The position numbers were made by a program, and so were the translations under genes. Shown here one piece after another: positions 29,918 to 37,823 of a stretch of DNA of 42,730 nucleotides. The notes under the pieces are model-generated. The model was not told where the DNA came from. It worked only from the letters and a program-made list of their open reading frames with translations, and did no database searches. Source of the stretch: an uncultured Flavobacterium sp. (lineage in GTDB: Bacteria; Bacteroidota; Bacteroidia; Flavobacteriales; Flavobacteriaceae); the NCBI GenBank assembly GCA_913061465.1, contig CAJXSU010000010.1, positions 1-42,730 of the forward strand. The letters are read 5' to 3'. Numbering within the stretch: the first letter of the stretch is position 1; the number at the start of each line of letters is the position of its first letter.

Positions 29918-29960
29918 ACCAAGGAGAGTAACATCGAAGTGTTTTTGAGAGGATTTGATT
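29918..29960 (+). repeat. Intergenic repeat family, copy A (diverged)
   Basis: Core ACCAAGGAGAGTAACATCGA then GTGTTTTTGAGAGGATTTGA. Matches the family at AAGGAG, the ATCGAAGTG segment and GAGAGGATTTGATT. It lies between the CxxC gene and the HMA protein gene, about 24 bp beyond the latter's stop. Confidence 0.6.
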
Positions 29961-29984
29961 AAACTTTAGATTATATTTTTTATT

Positions 29985-30698
29985 CTAAACTTTCCATAGC
30001 ATCAAGCACGCCATTACAACCATTGTTAAATTCTCTATGATGGTAATCTTACTCATTGGTAAATTAAAAACTGCTCCCAAACAAGCACATTTAATCTTTC
30101 TCTTGTCTAAGACGCTTTGAATCACTCCAATACTACTAAAGCTCATTAAAAAAATGGTAACTATATAGGTAATTTTAGGCTCAAAATTTGTGAGGTAGGC
30201 AACACCTAGAAATAGTTCAAGAAATGGATAGATAAGCCCATATACTTTTACTCTTTTTGCAAGTACATCATACATGGCATAGCTTTCTGCAAAACCAGCT
30301 AAGTTTAAAAATTTGAAGAATGAAAAAACAATAAAAAAACCAGCCATAAAATAACGCATCCATAGCATTAGATCAATCTTTCCATCATTCATTGAAGCAA
30401 TTGCTGTGGTTGCTGCTATAAATATAAAAATAAGGAGCAGTGGTTTATAGGTTGTTAAAATACGTTTACTTTCTTGAATAGTTGATGGTTCTAAAGGGCC
30501 AACCGTATATTTACTAGACGTGCCAAAAAGGTGTTGTAATTCTTCAATAGATAACTCTTCACTCATGGTTACCGTGGCAGATTTGTTTGGAAGTGCAACA
30601 GAAACAGAAGAAATACTTGCATGTTGTTGAAGTACATAGCTAATTTTAGCCACGCACCCCTCACAAGTCATGCCTTCAATAATGTATGTTTTGGTCAT
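29985..30698 (-). CDS. Heavy-metal-associated domain fused to a MauE/DoxX-like membrane protein
   Basis: 237 residues. The N-terminal 65 residues form an HMA domain with the metal-binding loop GMTCEGC (C12, C15). About four membrane helices follow from residue 88 to the end, with a KCACLG motif (C204, C206) near the last helix, as in MauE-type proteins. HMA domains carry Cu(I), Zn or Hg, and the membrane part resembles proteins implicated in thiol-disulfide or metal handling in the inner membrane. Likely role: metal transfer or sensing coupled to periplasmic redox, by inference. A lipoprotein gene ends 31 bp upstream on the same strand, so they probably form an operon. Confidence 0.82.
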   Translation of the reverse strand: MTKTYIIEGMTCEGCVAKISYVLQQHASISSVSVALPNKSATVTMSEELSIEELQHLFGTSSKYTVGPLEPSTIQESKRILTTYKPLLLIFIFIAATTAIASMNDGKIDLMLWMRYFMAGFFIVFSFFKFLNLAGFAESYAMYDVLAKRVKVYGLIYPFLELFLGVAYLTNFEPKITYIVTIFLMSFSSIGVIQSVLDKRKIKCACLGAVFNLPMSKITIIENLTMVVMACLMLWKV

Positions 30699-30729
30699 GA
30701 TTATCTTAGTATATCTTCTATTGTAATTT

Positions 30730-31137
30730 TTATTGACAATCTGAACTTAATTTCCATAAAATACCACCGTTTTCAAAAACAAGAATACCACCATCACATC
30801 TAAATGCGATAGTTTGGGCTATGCCATCAATGGTTAGAATAAAATCCTCAAACCTATAAGCCTCTGAACCTGGTATTCTATCTAATGCATCTAATGCATT
30901 AAAATCTGAATCAGTACAAGGGGTATTCGTAGTACAGTTTGCATAGGATGTATATCGAGTTCCGTTTTGGAATTCATACATGGTATTTGCATAGGTTCTA
31001 TCATTAGGATCTGGAGACCATAACCATTTACCTTCTACAGAATAGTCAATAGGATCTACCATCCCCAAAATATCTGGAGTATCTTCACAATTAGTAAATG
31101 TAATTGCTGCTAATAGTAGTAAGATTATATTTCTCAT
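30730..31137 (-). CDS. Small lipoprotein, lipocalin-like size, unknown function
   Basis: 135 residues. The signal segment ends TFTNC, a lipobox with Cys17. The body contains GKWLWSPDPNDR, YEFQNGTRYT and GGILVFENGGILWKL, a pattern of short beta strands seen in small Bacteroidota lipoproteins. Four further Cys (near residues 68, 74, 113, 134) may form disulfides. It lies 31 bp upstream of the HMA/MauE-like gene and probably shares its transcript, which suggests a related extracytoplasmic job, but no family was recognised. Confidence 0.7.
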   Translation of the reverse strand: MRNIILLLLAAITFTNCEDTPDILGMVDPIDYSVEGKWLWSPDPNDRTYANTMYEFQNGTRYTSYANCTTNTPCTDSDFNALDALDRIPGSEAYRFEDFILTIDGIAQTIAFRCDGGILVFENGGILWKLSSDCQ

Positions 31138-31163
31138 GATTGTAATTTTTGGTCAAATTTAAA

Positions 31164-31220
31164 AAAAATAATTCAAGGAGTAGCGGGGGAGTGAAATTAA
31201 AGTTTTTGGGGGAAGATTTT
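31164..31220 (+). repeat. Intergenic repeat family, copy B
   Basis: ATAATTCAAGGAGTAG then CGGGGGAGTGAAATTAAAGT and TTTTGGGGGAAGATTT. The first half matches copies E and F almost base for base. It lies in the divergent spacer between the lipoprotein gene and the + strand sulfatase. Confidence 0.75.
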
Positions 31221-31364
31221 TTTTATTTTTAGAAAAAGATATTCTTAAAAATAAAAAGTTATTCTTGGGAATACTATTTTGGATATGCCGAAATTAACCT
31301 TTGGAGCTCAAAACCGCGACACTGAAAGATGAACATTGGTTAGTACAACTAGAAAACATTTTAT

Positions 31365-31372
31365 TAGATTTG
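31365..31372 (+). promoter_or_regulatory. Candidate -7 box TAGATTTG for the + strand sulfatase
   Basis: TAGATTTG fits TAnnTTTG and would give a start site about 15 nt before the ATG at 31394. A second match, TATATTTG at 31379-31386, is too close to the ATG to be useful. TTG at 31336-31338 is somewhat far for a -33 element. Confidence 0.35.
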
Positions 31373-31393
31373 AATGTATATATTTGAAAAATA

Positions 31394-32851
31394 ATGAGAA
31401 AACTACTACTCTTATCTTTTTTTATTTTCTTAAACTGTAAAAATACGGTACCAGATCTCATACCTAAAAAGCCAAACGTTCTCTTGTTTTACATTGATGA
31501 TTTAAGGCCAGAATTAGCAAGTTTTGGAGCTACACATATACAATCGCCAAATATTGACGCCTTGGCATCAAAAGGAATAAAGTTTACAAATGCTTATTGT
31601 AATGTGCCGGTTTGTGGTGCATCTCGAGCCAGTATGTTAACAGGGATGTTGCCAACAAAAAAAAGATTTATAAATTACAACACGTTTGTTGAAAAAGAAA
31701 CTCCTGAGGCAGTTACGCTTCCACAGTTATTCAAAAGTAATGGGTACACCACGATTTCTAACGGAAAAATTTATCATCATTTAGACGATAGAGAAACCGA
31801 TTGGAATGAAGTTTGGCGACCCTATGCATTTGATAAAAATGATTTAGGGTTAGCGCCAACCGATTATTGGCAATCCTTATGGAAAGACTATCAAAACCCT
31901 ACTAATATCTCAAACTATAAAATAACAGATAAAGGTCCTGCTTATGAAAGTGCAGAGGTTTCAGACTTCACACATATAGATGGGTTACTAACGGAGAAAG
32001 TAATCAAAGACATTAAAAAATTAAAAAAGAGTAACAACCCCTTTTTTTTAAGCGCTGGTTTTATCAGCCCTCATTTACCTTTTAATGCACCAAAAAAGTA
32101 TTGGGATTTGTACGATAGAAATACTATTCTGCAACCAGAAAACCATGATGCTATCCCTTTAGATGCTCCAAAGATAAGTATTAGTAGTTGGCCAGAAATG
32201 CGTTCCTATTCTAATATCCCCAAGCGAGGGCAGGTTTCTGATAGTATAGCTATTGATTTAATTCATGGGTATTATGCAACAGTATCTTACACAGATGCTT
32301 TAATTGGTAAAATTTTACATGAGTTAAAAGAGCAAGAATTAGATAAAAATACAGTTGTTATTTTTGTATCTGACCATGGCTATAATCTTCAAGAACATAC
32401 ACAATGGGCAAAGTTTACAAATTATAACACCTCTACTCAGGTGCCTTTAATTATTTACAATCCGTTAACTAAAGCCAAAGGAACAACAAATGCCTTAACA
32501 GCATTAGTAGATATTTATCCTACATTGGCAGAAATTTGTGGGATAGAAATACCAAAGGAACAATTAGACGGAACGAGTTTGGTACCAATTTTAAACAACC
32601 CAAACTTAGAAGGTAAAAAACATGTTTTCATTAAAAAAGGGAACGGATTTACCCTAAAAACAAGAGATTTTAGTTACACAGAATTTATAAAATCGAAAGA
32701 CAATTCAATCATCGCTAGGATGCTTTATGATCATAGAGCAACTAAATTTGAGAATGTAAATATTATTAACCAAAAAGAGTTTAAAAATAAAGTTTCAGAA
32801 TTAAATTTAATTCTACATTCAGAATATCAGAAAAATATTGAAGGCAACTAA
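31394..32851 (+). CDS. Lipoprotein sulfatase, iduronate-2-sulfatase-like, CGASR signature
   Basis: 485 residues. The short signal ends FIFLNC (lipobox Cys15). YIDDLRPELASFG gives the Asp pair (D35, D36), and the signature reads CGASR with Cys74, so Ala replaces the usual Pro. GKIYHHLDDR, SPHLPFNAPKKYWDLYDR and VSDHGYNLQEHTQWAKF strongly resemble iduronate-2-sulfatase (S1_7-like), as for the gene at 14921. Ala is tolerated at that position in the accepted C/S-x-P/A-x-R pattern, so it is probably active. It stands outside the - strand sulfatase cluster, on the opposite strand and flanked by the repeat family, so it may have a separate history. Membrane-anchored periplasmic desulfation is expected. 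Confidence 0.88.
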   Translation: MRKLLLLSFFIFLNCKNTVPDLIPKKPNVLLFYIDDLRPELASFGATHIQSPNIDALASKGIKFTNAYCNVPVCGASRASMLTGMLPTKKRFINYNTFVEKETPEAVTLPQLFKSNGYTTISNGKIYHHLDDRETDWNEVWRPYAFDKNDLGLAPTDYWQSLWKDYQNPTNISNYKITDKGPAYESAEVSDFTHIDGLLTEKVIKDIKKLKKSNNPFFLSAGFISPHLPFNAPKKYWDLYDRNTILQPENHDAIPLDAPKISISSWPEMRSYSNIPKRGQVSDSIAIDLIHGYYATVSYTDALIGKILHELKEQELDKNTVVIFVSDHGYNLQEHTQWAKFTNYNTSTQVPLIIYNPLTKAKGTTNALTALVDIYPTLAEICGIEIPKEQLDGTSLVPILNNPNLEGKKHVFIKKGNGFTLKTRDFSYTEFIKSKDNSIIARMLYDHRATKFENVNIINQKEFKNKVSELNLILHSEYQKNIEGN

Positions 32852-32862
32852 AATTGTTTATT

Positions 32863-32917
32863 ACTTTAATTAAAACCACATATTTAGATATTTCTTTAAT
32901 TTGTTTTGTAAGAGGTA
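32863..32917 (-). pseudogene. Orphan copy of the 3' end of the protease gene at 38878
   Basis: 55 bp identical at 53 positions to 38885-38939, the last codons of the trypsin-like protease. Read on the - strand it encodes PLTKQIKEISKYVVLIKV, identical to the protease C-terminus. Similarity stops abruptly at 32918. At the other end the stop codon is lost, apparently through contraction of a tandem ACTTT. It lies 11 bp after the sulfatase stop, between two unrelated genes. It is a gene fragment left by duplication or recombination. Confidence 0.75.
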
Positions 32918-32982
32918 TGTTTTCGGTCCGGTATTTTATATAAATGTTCTAAATACATTTAGTGTTGCGAGGCAAAACATTG

Positions 32983-34515
32983 TTATGTTGTATCAATTTC
33001 CTTGATCATCTTAACGGCTTCTTCTCTTGGTGGATACAATTTTGAAACCAGAACACCCAAAATCATAGCGACTACAAAAGAAGGGGCAAGTACATCGAGA
33101 GCCACAAAATAGGGCCCTATATTTGGCATTTCTTTTAAAACAAAATTGAAAACTATAACTGAAATAAAACCAGAAATCATGGATGCGATAGCTCCTTTTT
33201 CAGAATAGCCCTTCCAAAAAAGACTGAGAATAACCACTGGGCAAAAGGTGGCAGCGATACCAGACCATCCAAAAATAATGACCCAAAAAATCTGTCTATT
33301 AGGTGATACATAATCCATAATAATTGCAATCAACAAGGCAGAAAATGCCATAATGATGGTAGCAATTCTTGACATTTTTGTGAGATCTTTATCTTTTATT
33401 TTAGGTCTAAATATCTTTTGATAAAAGTCACGAGTAATGGCGCTTGAGGCTAATATTAACAATGAATCAATGGTAGACATAATTGCAGATAATACAATGG
33501 CAATAAATACGGCTACTAATATTGTTGGTAAGAAACTTTCTGTAATCATAGTTAGCACATCTTCACCATTATTACCTAAAATAGCTTCAGGATCTTGTCC
33601 TTCACTTGTAAAGTAGATTCTAGCAAGTATACCAATAGTTACTGCGGCTGCATCTGTAAGTAATGTAAAAAGGACCGCAACCCATTTTCCTTTGTCAATT
33701 TCTTTTTTGTCTTTAATAGACATAAAACGGACATACACTTGCGGAGATCCTAAGAAACCTAATCCAATCATAGAAAACCCTAGAATGGTAAAAAGATTCA
33801 TCCAACCATCAGAACTTCTTCCCATTATGTTTGTTAGCGTTGGATCAATCGCATTTAATCCTGCTGTAACTCCAGCTCCTTGGTCCATAGAAAACCAAAC
33901 TACAATTGGGAGTAAAACAAGGCCAAAAAACATTAAGAGACCTTGAAATAAGTCTGACCAAACGGCAGCAACAAACCCACCAATAAAAATATAAGCTAAG
34001 ACAATAAAGAAGCCGATTAATGCGCCTAGTTTATAATCAATTCCCAGCATCGATCTAAATGCAATACCCGTAACATCAATTTGTGAAGCTACATAAATCA
34101 CTATAAAAATAACTAGAACTGAAGCCGCAATAATTCTAAGTGTGTGCGATGTGGACTTAAAATGACTAGTTAAATAATCTGGAATGGTAATAGCACCATA
34201 TGCATCAGATCTTTTTTTGAAACGTTTTGCCATAAATTGCCAGGAAATAAAAACACCTAATAGTTCTCCTACAACAACCCAATAGCCAGAATATCCTACT
34301 ATTGCACCCATTCCGGTAAGTCCAATCAATAACCAACCAGATTCTCCAGTTGCTCTTGCAGAAAATGCAACTGCCCAAAAACCCATCTTTTTCCCACCTA
34401 CATAATAATCGCTCATACCTTTAATTCGTCTAGATGCGAAAATTCCAATTAAAAATAAAATCCCAACATAAACTGCAAGGACTACTACTTTGATTGTTAA
34501 ATTTGGATCTTGCAT
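32983..34515 (-). CDS. Sodium/solute symporter (SSS family, PutP-like)
   Basis: 510 residues with at least twelve hydrophobic segments. YYVGGKKMGFWAVAFSARAT leads into GESGWLLIGLTGMG, the second-helix region that carries Na+ and substrate ligands in SSS transporters such as PutP. GGFVAAVWSDLFQGLLM and SAIMSTIDSLLILASSAI are further family signatures. Substrate cannot be read: sugars, amino acids and sialic acids are all used in this family. The gene is divergent from the cysteine dioxygenase/decarboxylase pair with a 240-bp shared spacer, and convergent with the sulfatase at 31394. It could therefore import a sulfur amino acid or a desulfated sugar. Both are inference. Confidence 0.9.
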   Translation of the reverse strand: MQDPNLTIKVVVLAVYVGILFLIGIFASRRIKGMSDYYVGGKKMGFWAVAFSARATGESGWLLIGLTGMGAIVGYSGYWVVVGELLGVFISWQFMAKRFKKRSDAYGAITIPDYLTSHFKSTSHTLRIIAASVLVIFIVIYVASQIDVTGIAFRSMLGIDYKLGALIGFFIVLAYIFIGGFVAAVWSDLFQGLLMFFGLVLLPIVVWFSMDQGAGVTAGLNAIDPTLTNIMGRSSDGWMNLFTILGFSMIGLGFLGSPQVYVRFMSIKDKKEIDKGKWVAVLFTLLTDAAAVTIGILARIYFTSEGQDPEAILGNNGEDVLTMITESFLPTILVAVFIAIVLSAIMSTIDSLLILASSAITRDFYQKIFRPKIKDKDLTKMSRIATIIMAFSALLIAIIMDYVSPNRQIFWVIIFGWSGIAATFCPVVILSLFWKGYSEKGAIASMISGFISVIVFNFVLKEMPNIGPYFVALDVLAPSFVVAMILGVLVSKLYPPREEAVKMIKEIDTT

Positions 34516-34670
34516 ATAGCTGAATTGGTGATTGAATTTTGTCTATTTTAAATAAAAATTTTAAAAAAAAACAGGTTTCGTAATATCCCGAAAATTAGTC
34601 ATAATAATAGAATAATCAACTTTTTTTACTTATTATAGTTCAAAATCACTTAGAAACCTTCAAAAATAGC

Positions 34671-34678
34671 TATATTTG
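34671..34678 (+). promoter_or_regulatory. Candidate -7 box TATATTTG for the cysteine dioxygenase operon
   Basis: Exact match to TAnnTTTG, 77 nt before the ATG at 34756, inside the divergent spacer with the symporter gene. No clear -33 TTTG. Confidence 0.45.
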
Positions 34679-34755
34679 TTAAACTCAGATGATTTATTAA
34701 ATCATCTCGATTTATTTATTTAGATTTAGGGAGTGACCTTGGATTTGTACATTAA

Positions 34756-35307
34756 ATGAACAAAAAAAAACCTTTGAATTCCAACGATCACACCACAGAA
34801 ACTCTTCAAACTATAGACGAATTAATTACAGCACTTTCAGAAGGAGAGAGGACGACTTTCAATCACACAATACATTCAATAAAATTTCCAGCTAATACTT
34901 TAGATAATTATAGCTCTTGGTCTAGTGAGTGTTATACAAGAAATTGCATTACTAAAAACGAACGATTTGAATTAATTCTTTTGTGTTGGGAAAAAGGACA
35001 AGTTACTCAAATTCACGATCACGGCGGAGAAGAATGTTGGGTTAAGGTTATTGAAGGTGAATTCAGAGAAAATATTTATAAAGAAGATGCAGCTGGAAAG
35101 CTAAAGATTATAAAATCAGCCATTTCAAAAGCTAATGAAGTAACTTATATGAAAGACTTTATGGGATTTCATTCATTAGAAAACATAGCTAACAAAAGAA
35201 GTATGTCTTTGCATTTGTACGCAAAACCAATATCTAATTGTAATGTTTTTGATGAAAAAACAAAAACTTTTATCAATAAGAATTTAACGTATTGTACGAG
35301 TTTATAA
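34756..35307 (+). CDS. Cysteine dioxygenase
   Basis: 183 residues, a cupin. QIHDHGGEECWVKVIEGEF supplies two iron-binding His (H87, H89) and Cys94, and GFHSLEN supplies the third His (H139). Tyr155 in SLHLYAKP corresponds to the Tyr that forms the Cys-Tyr cofactor with Cys94 in animal cysteine dioxygenase. All known catalytic residues are therefore present. It should oxidise L-cysteine with O2 to cysteine sulfinate in the cytoplasm. The decarboxylase gene starts 27 bp after its stop on the same strand, which strongly suggests a two-step route to hypotaurine. Start chosen at the first ATG, which gives a normal family length. Confidence 0.9.
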   Translation: MNKKKPLNSNDHTTETLQTIDELITALSEGERTTFNHTIHSIKFPANTLDNYSSWSSECYTRNCITKNERFELILLCWEKGQVTQIHDHGGEECWVKVIEGEFRENIYKEDAAGKLKIIKSAISKANEVTYMKDFMGFHSLENIANKRSMSLHLYAKPISNCNVFDEKTKTFINKNLTYCTSL

Positions 35308-35334
35308 TTGGTATTAAAATTTAAAAGAGAAAAA

Positions 35335-36741
35335 ATGTCCAACATATATAATGATATTAATTTATTTAATGAGCTAGTTGAAGTTTTAATTAATGAAGAA
35401 GTAAAAAATCCGGTAGCAGAAAGAATTGATTCAGATAAATTATATGAAACTATAGATTTGTCTTTAAATCAATCTGGGATGATTGATGATGAGTTTAAAT
35501 CAGTCTTGAAAAATGTAATAATTTCTACTCCAAAAACGGCCACAAATTTATTTTTCAATCAACTTTTTGGAGGACGACAAGGAAAAGCAATTTTAGGAGA
35601 TTTATTAGCTGTATTGTTGAATAATAGTATGTATACATACAAAGTTGCAGGTCCGCAAGTGGGTATTGAACAAGAAATTATTAGACAATCTTGCAATTTA
35701 GTTGGTTACGGTTCTAACAGTAACGGTACATTTCCTACGGGCGGTTCTATGAGTAATTATGTGGCATTAATTATGGCTCGTGATGCAAAAGATTCTAATT
35801 GTAGACATAATGGAATGTCAAAACCATTAATCATTTACACATCTAAAGAATCTCATTATTCGAATGCTAAGAATGCAAGTTTTGCCGGAATTGGAAGAAA
35901 TAACATTCGTTATATAAAAGCAGATTTAGAAGGAAGAATGGTTTCTGCTGAATTAGAAGCTCAGATTAAAGAAGATATTAAAAATGGTGGAATTCCAACA
36001 TTTGTAAATGCAACAGCAGGAACAACTGTTTTAGGCGCTTTTGATCCAATTGATGAAATTGCAGTTATCACCGAAAAATATAATATTTGGTTGCACGTTG
36101 ATGGCGCATATTGTGGAAGTGTAATTTTTAGTGATAAATATAAACATCTAATTAAAGGTGTAGAAAGATCAGATTCTTTCAGTTATAATGCACATAAAAT
36201 GTTAGGAACACCATTAACTTGTTCTATTATTTTAGTGAATGACAAAAAGCAAATGCACGAATCTTTTAGTAATGAAGCAGATTATTTATATCAAACTGAT
36301 GGAGATGATTTTAACTTAGGTAAAACTTCTTTTCAGTGCGGAAGAAGAAATGATGCCTTAAAATTTTGGACGCTTTGGAAATCAGTTGGAGCAGAAGGCT
36401 TAGAAAAAATCATAGACCAGCAATTTGAATTGGCTACTGTAGCTCGTGACTATGTCTCAACTCATAAAGATTATACTTTGTACAGTTTTGACGATTCCAT
36501 ATCCATTTGTTTTAACTATAAAAATATCGACCCTATGTTACTGTGTACCACTCTTTATGAGCATCAAATCACGGTTGTAGGCTTTGGTTCTTTTAATGAG
36601 GATACCTTTGTAAGATTGGTAACCATTAACGCAAACAATTCTAAACAAGATATTTTAAACTTTTTTAAAGTACTAGAAGAGTTTGTGGAGAATCACTCAA
36701 CATTGCTGAATGAAAAACTTGTTTTAGGAGCTGAGGTCTAA
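35335..36741 (+). CDS. PLP-dependent group II decarboxylase, probable cysteine sulfinate decarboxylase
   Basis: 468 residues from ATG 35335, preceded by a purine-rich AAAAGAGA. An in-frame TTG at 35308 directly after the upstream stop is less likely. FPTGGSMSNYVALIMARD, NATAGTTVLGAFDPIDEI and WLHVDGAYCGS (PLP-binding Asp) are group II decarboxylase motifs, and Lys288 in NAHKMLGTPL forms the Schiff base. The family includes glutamate, aspartate and cysteine sulfinate decarboxylases, whose specificity is hard to read from sequence. The adjoining cysteine dioxygenase gene makes cysteine sulfinate to hypotaurine the best call. Aspartate to beta-alanine remains possible. A hairpin with a T-run follows at 36794-36820. 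Confidence 0.87.
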   Translation: MSNIYNDINLFNELVEVLINEEVKNPVAERIDSDKLYETIDLSLNQSGMIDDEFKSVLKNVIISTPKTATNLFFNQLFGGRQGKAILGDLLAVLLNNSMYTYKVAGPQVGIEQEIIRQSCNLVGYGSNSNGTFPTGGSMSNYVALIMARDAKDSNCRHNGMSKPLIIYTSKESHYSNAKNASFAGIGRNNIRYIKADLEGRMVSAELEAQIKEDIKNGGIPTFVNATAGTTVLGAFDPIDEIAVITEKYNIWLHVDGAYCGSVIFSDKYKHLIKGVERSDSFSYNAHKMLGTPLTCSIILVNDKKQMHESFSNEADYLYQTDGDDFNLGKTSFQCGRRNDALKFWTLWKSVGAEGLEKIIDQQFELATVARDYVSTHKDYTLYSFDDSISICFNYKNIDPMLLCTTLYEHQITVVGFGSFNEDTFVRLVTINANNSKQDILNFFKVLEEFVENHSTLLNEKLVLGAEV

Positions 36742-36793
36742 CAGAAGACCTATTGTCTGAGTATTAACTAGGCCGAGTTCTTTTGCGGTCATT

Positions 36794-36820
36794 AAGGTAG
36801 ATTATACCCTTGGTTTTTTT
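36794..36820 (+). terminator. Probable terminator of the cysteine dioxygenase/decarboxylase operon
   Basis: AAGGTA pairs with TACCCTT (one bulged C), then GG and seven Ts, 53 nt past the stop. A second weaker hairpin with T-run (GATTA/TAATC, 36975-36988) lies closer to the convergent gene. Confidence 0.4.
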
Positions 36821-36908
36821 ATTAAGCTTGGTCGTAAAATAATCGTACATATTTAAATACTAAAAAACCTCAACTTATTGAAAATTAATATGATGAAGTT
36901 TTTAATCG

Positions 36909-36955
36909 TGGAGCCTAAAGGGAGTGAAATTCAACTATTTTGGAGAGGATTTGAT
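36909..36955 (+). repeat. Intergenic repeat family, copy C
   Basis: TGGAGCCTAAAGGGAGTGAA then ATTCAACTATTTTGGAGAGG and ATTTGAT. Closest to copy F over the AACTATTTTGG...GAGGATTT segment. It lies in the convergent spacer between the decarboxylase and SGNH hydrolase genes. Confidence 0.75.
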
Positions 36956-36995
36956 CTCACTCAGTAAATTATTGGATTAAGAGTAATCTCTTTTT

Positions 36996-37733
36996 TTATT
37001 CCAAAACATTTATAAGAATAGTGTAATATCTATTGGCAATAAATTCAGCACCTGCTTCATTGTAATGTACATCATCAGCTAGCAAATCATCATTAAATCC
37101 TGTAAACATATCCACAGCTATTACAGTTGAGCTGGTTGTTGTTTTATTTACTGCAATATGTATAACCTCTTGCTGCATTTGTGTAAAAAATTCTGTCAGT
37201 TCTGAAGTCATTATATCACTTCTACCGGGAGCCATTTGCTCAAGTATAATTTTGACACTGGGATTGTCGGCTTGAAGAATATCAATTATGTTGTTGATAT
37301 TAGACACTGCTTGTGAATACGGTAATCCTTGAAGCGCATCATTACCCCCAGGCGAACTTAGTAAAACAATATCAGCAGAGCCTGTTTGATTTAGCCAATC
37401 ACCAAGGCCATTTAGTATTTCACCAGATGTCCAACCACCTCTACCTTCATGGTCTTCATCAAAATACATATTATTAAATGTTGGATAAGAAGATTCGTCA
37501 GTTTGAGTTCCGATAAAATCAAAAATCCAATTATTTTCTTTTAAGCTTTTCCAGAGTTCGTATCTATAACTTTCAAATTCAGGCCTAGCCCCTTCAACTC
37601 TTGATGCTCCTAAAGCTAGTATTTTATTTATTGAAGTGCTTTGTGGAGAAAGACTAGAATCATCACCTTTATTACAGGAATTGAAAGTTAATAGTAATAA
37701 GACTATCCCTAATAAATTTATTTTTTGAATCAT
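36996..37733 (-). CDS. SGNH/GDSL-type hydrolase lipoprotein
   Basis: 245 residues. Signal segment ending LTFNSC (lipobox Cys20). Block I reads LALGASRVEG with the likely nucleophile Ser44, so GAS replaces GDS. Block II is near RGGWTSGE (G99/G100), block III is GGNDAL (G130, N131, D132), and block V is DDVHYNEAG (D220, H223). The full Ser-Asp-His set and both oxyanion-hole residues are present. SGNH enzymes remove acetyl or acyl esters from polysaccharides or lipids. Near a sulfatase locus a polysaccharide esterase is plausible but not shown. The gene stands alone, flanked by repeat copies C and D. Confidence 0.82.
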   Translation of the reverse strand: MIQKINLLGIVLLLLTFNSCNKGDDSSLSPQSTSINKILALGASRVEGARPEFESYRYELWKSLKENNWIFDFIGTQTDESSYPTFNNMYFDEDHEGRGGWTSGEILNGLGDWLNQTGSADIVLLSSPGGNDALQGLPYSQAVSNINNIIDILQADNPSVKIILEQMAPGRSDIMTSELTEFFTQMQQEVIHIAVNKTTTSSTVIAVDMFTGFNDDLLADDVHYNEAGAEFIANRYYTILINVLE

Positions 37734-37823
37734 ATAGATCTTATATTTAAATATAGAAAACTATAATTAATCTATTAAGTTTCTAATATTTAATATTAAT
37801 TAAATTTAATAAAAAAATTCTTT

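Larger units (their letters stand above)
29670..29984. other. Spacer between the CxxC gene and the HMA protein gene
   Basis: About 315 bp holding a possible 35-residue hydrophobic ORF (29707-29814, - strand) and repeat copy A (29918-29960). Nothing else recognised. Confidence 0.5.

Noticed and set aside
32941-32961. TAAATGT/ACATTTA inverted repeat as symporter terminator
   Set aside because: Seven-bp AT-rich arms without a following T-run on either strand. Could be chance.
35308-35334. Decarboxylase start at TTG 35308
   Set aside because: ATG 35335 has a purine-rich leader and gives a normal family N-terminus. The TTG abuts the upstream stop with no ribosome-binding site.
36734-36751. AGGTCT/AGACCT inverted repeat at the decarboxylase stop as terminator
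   Set aside because: Six-bp stem with no T-run. The hairpin at 36794-36820 is the better candidate.
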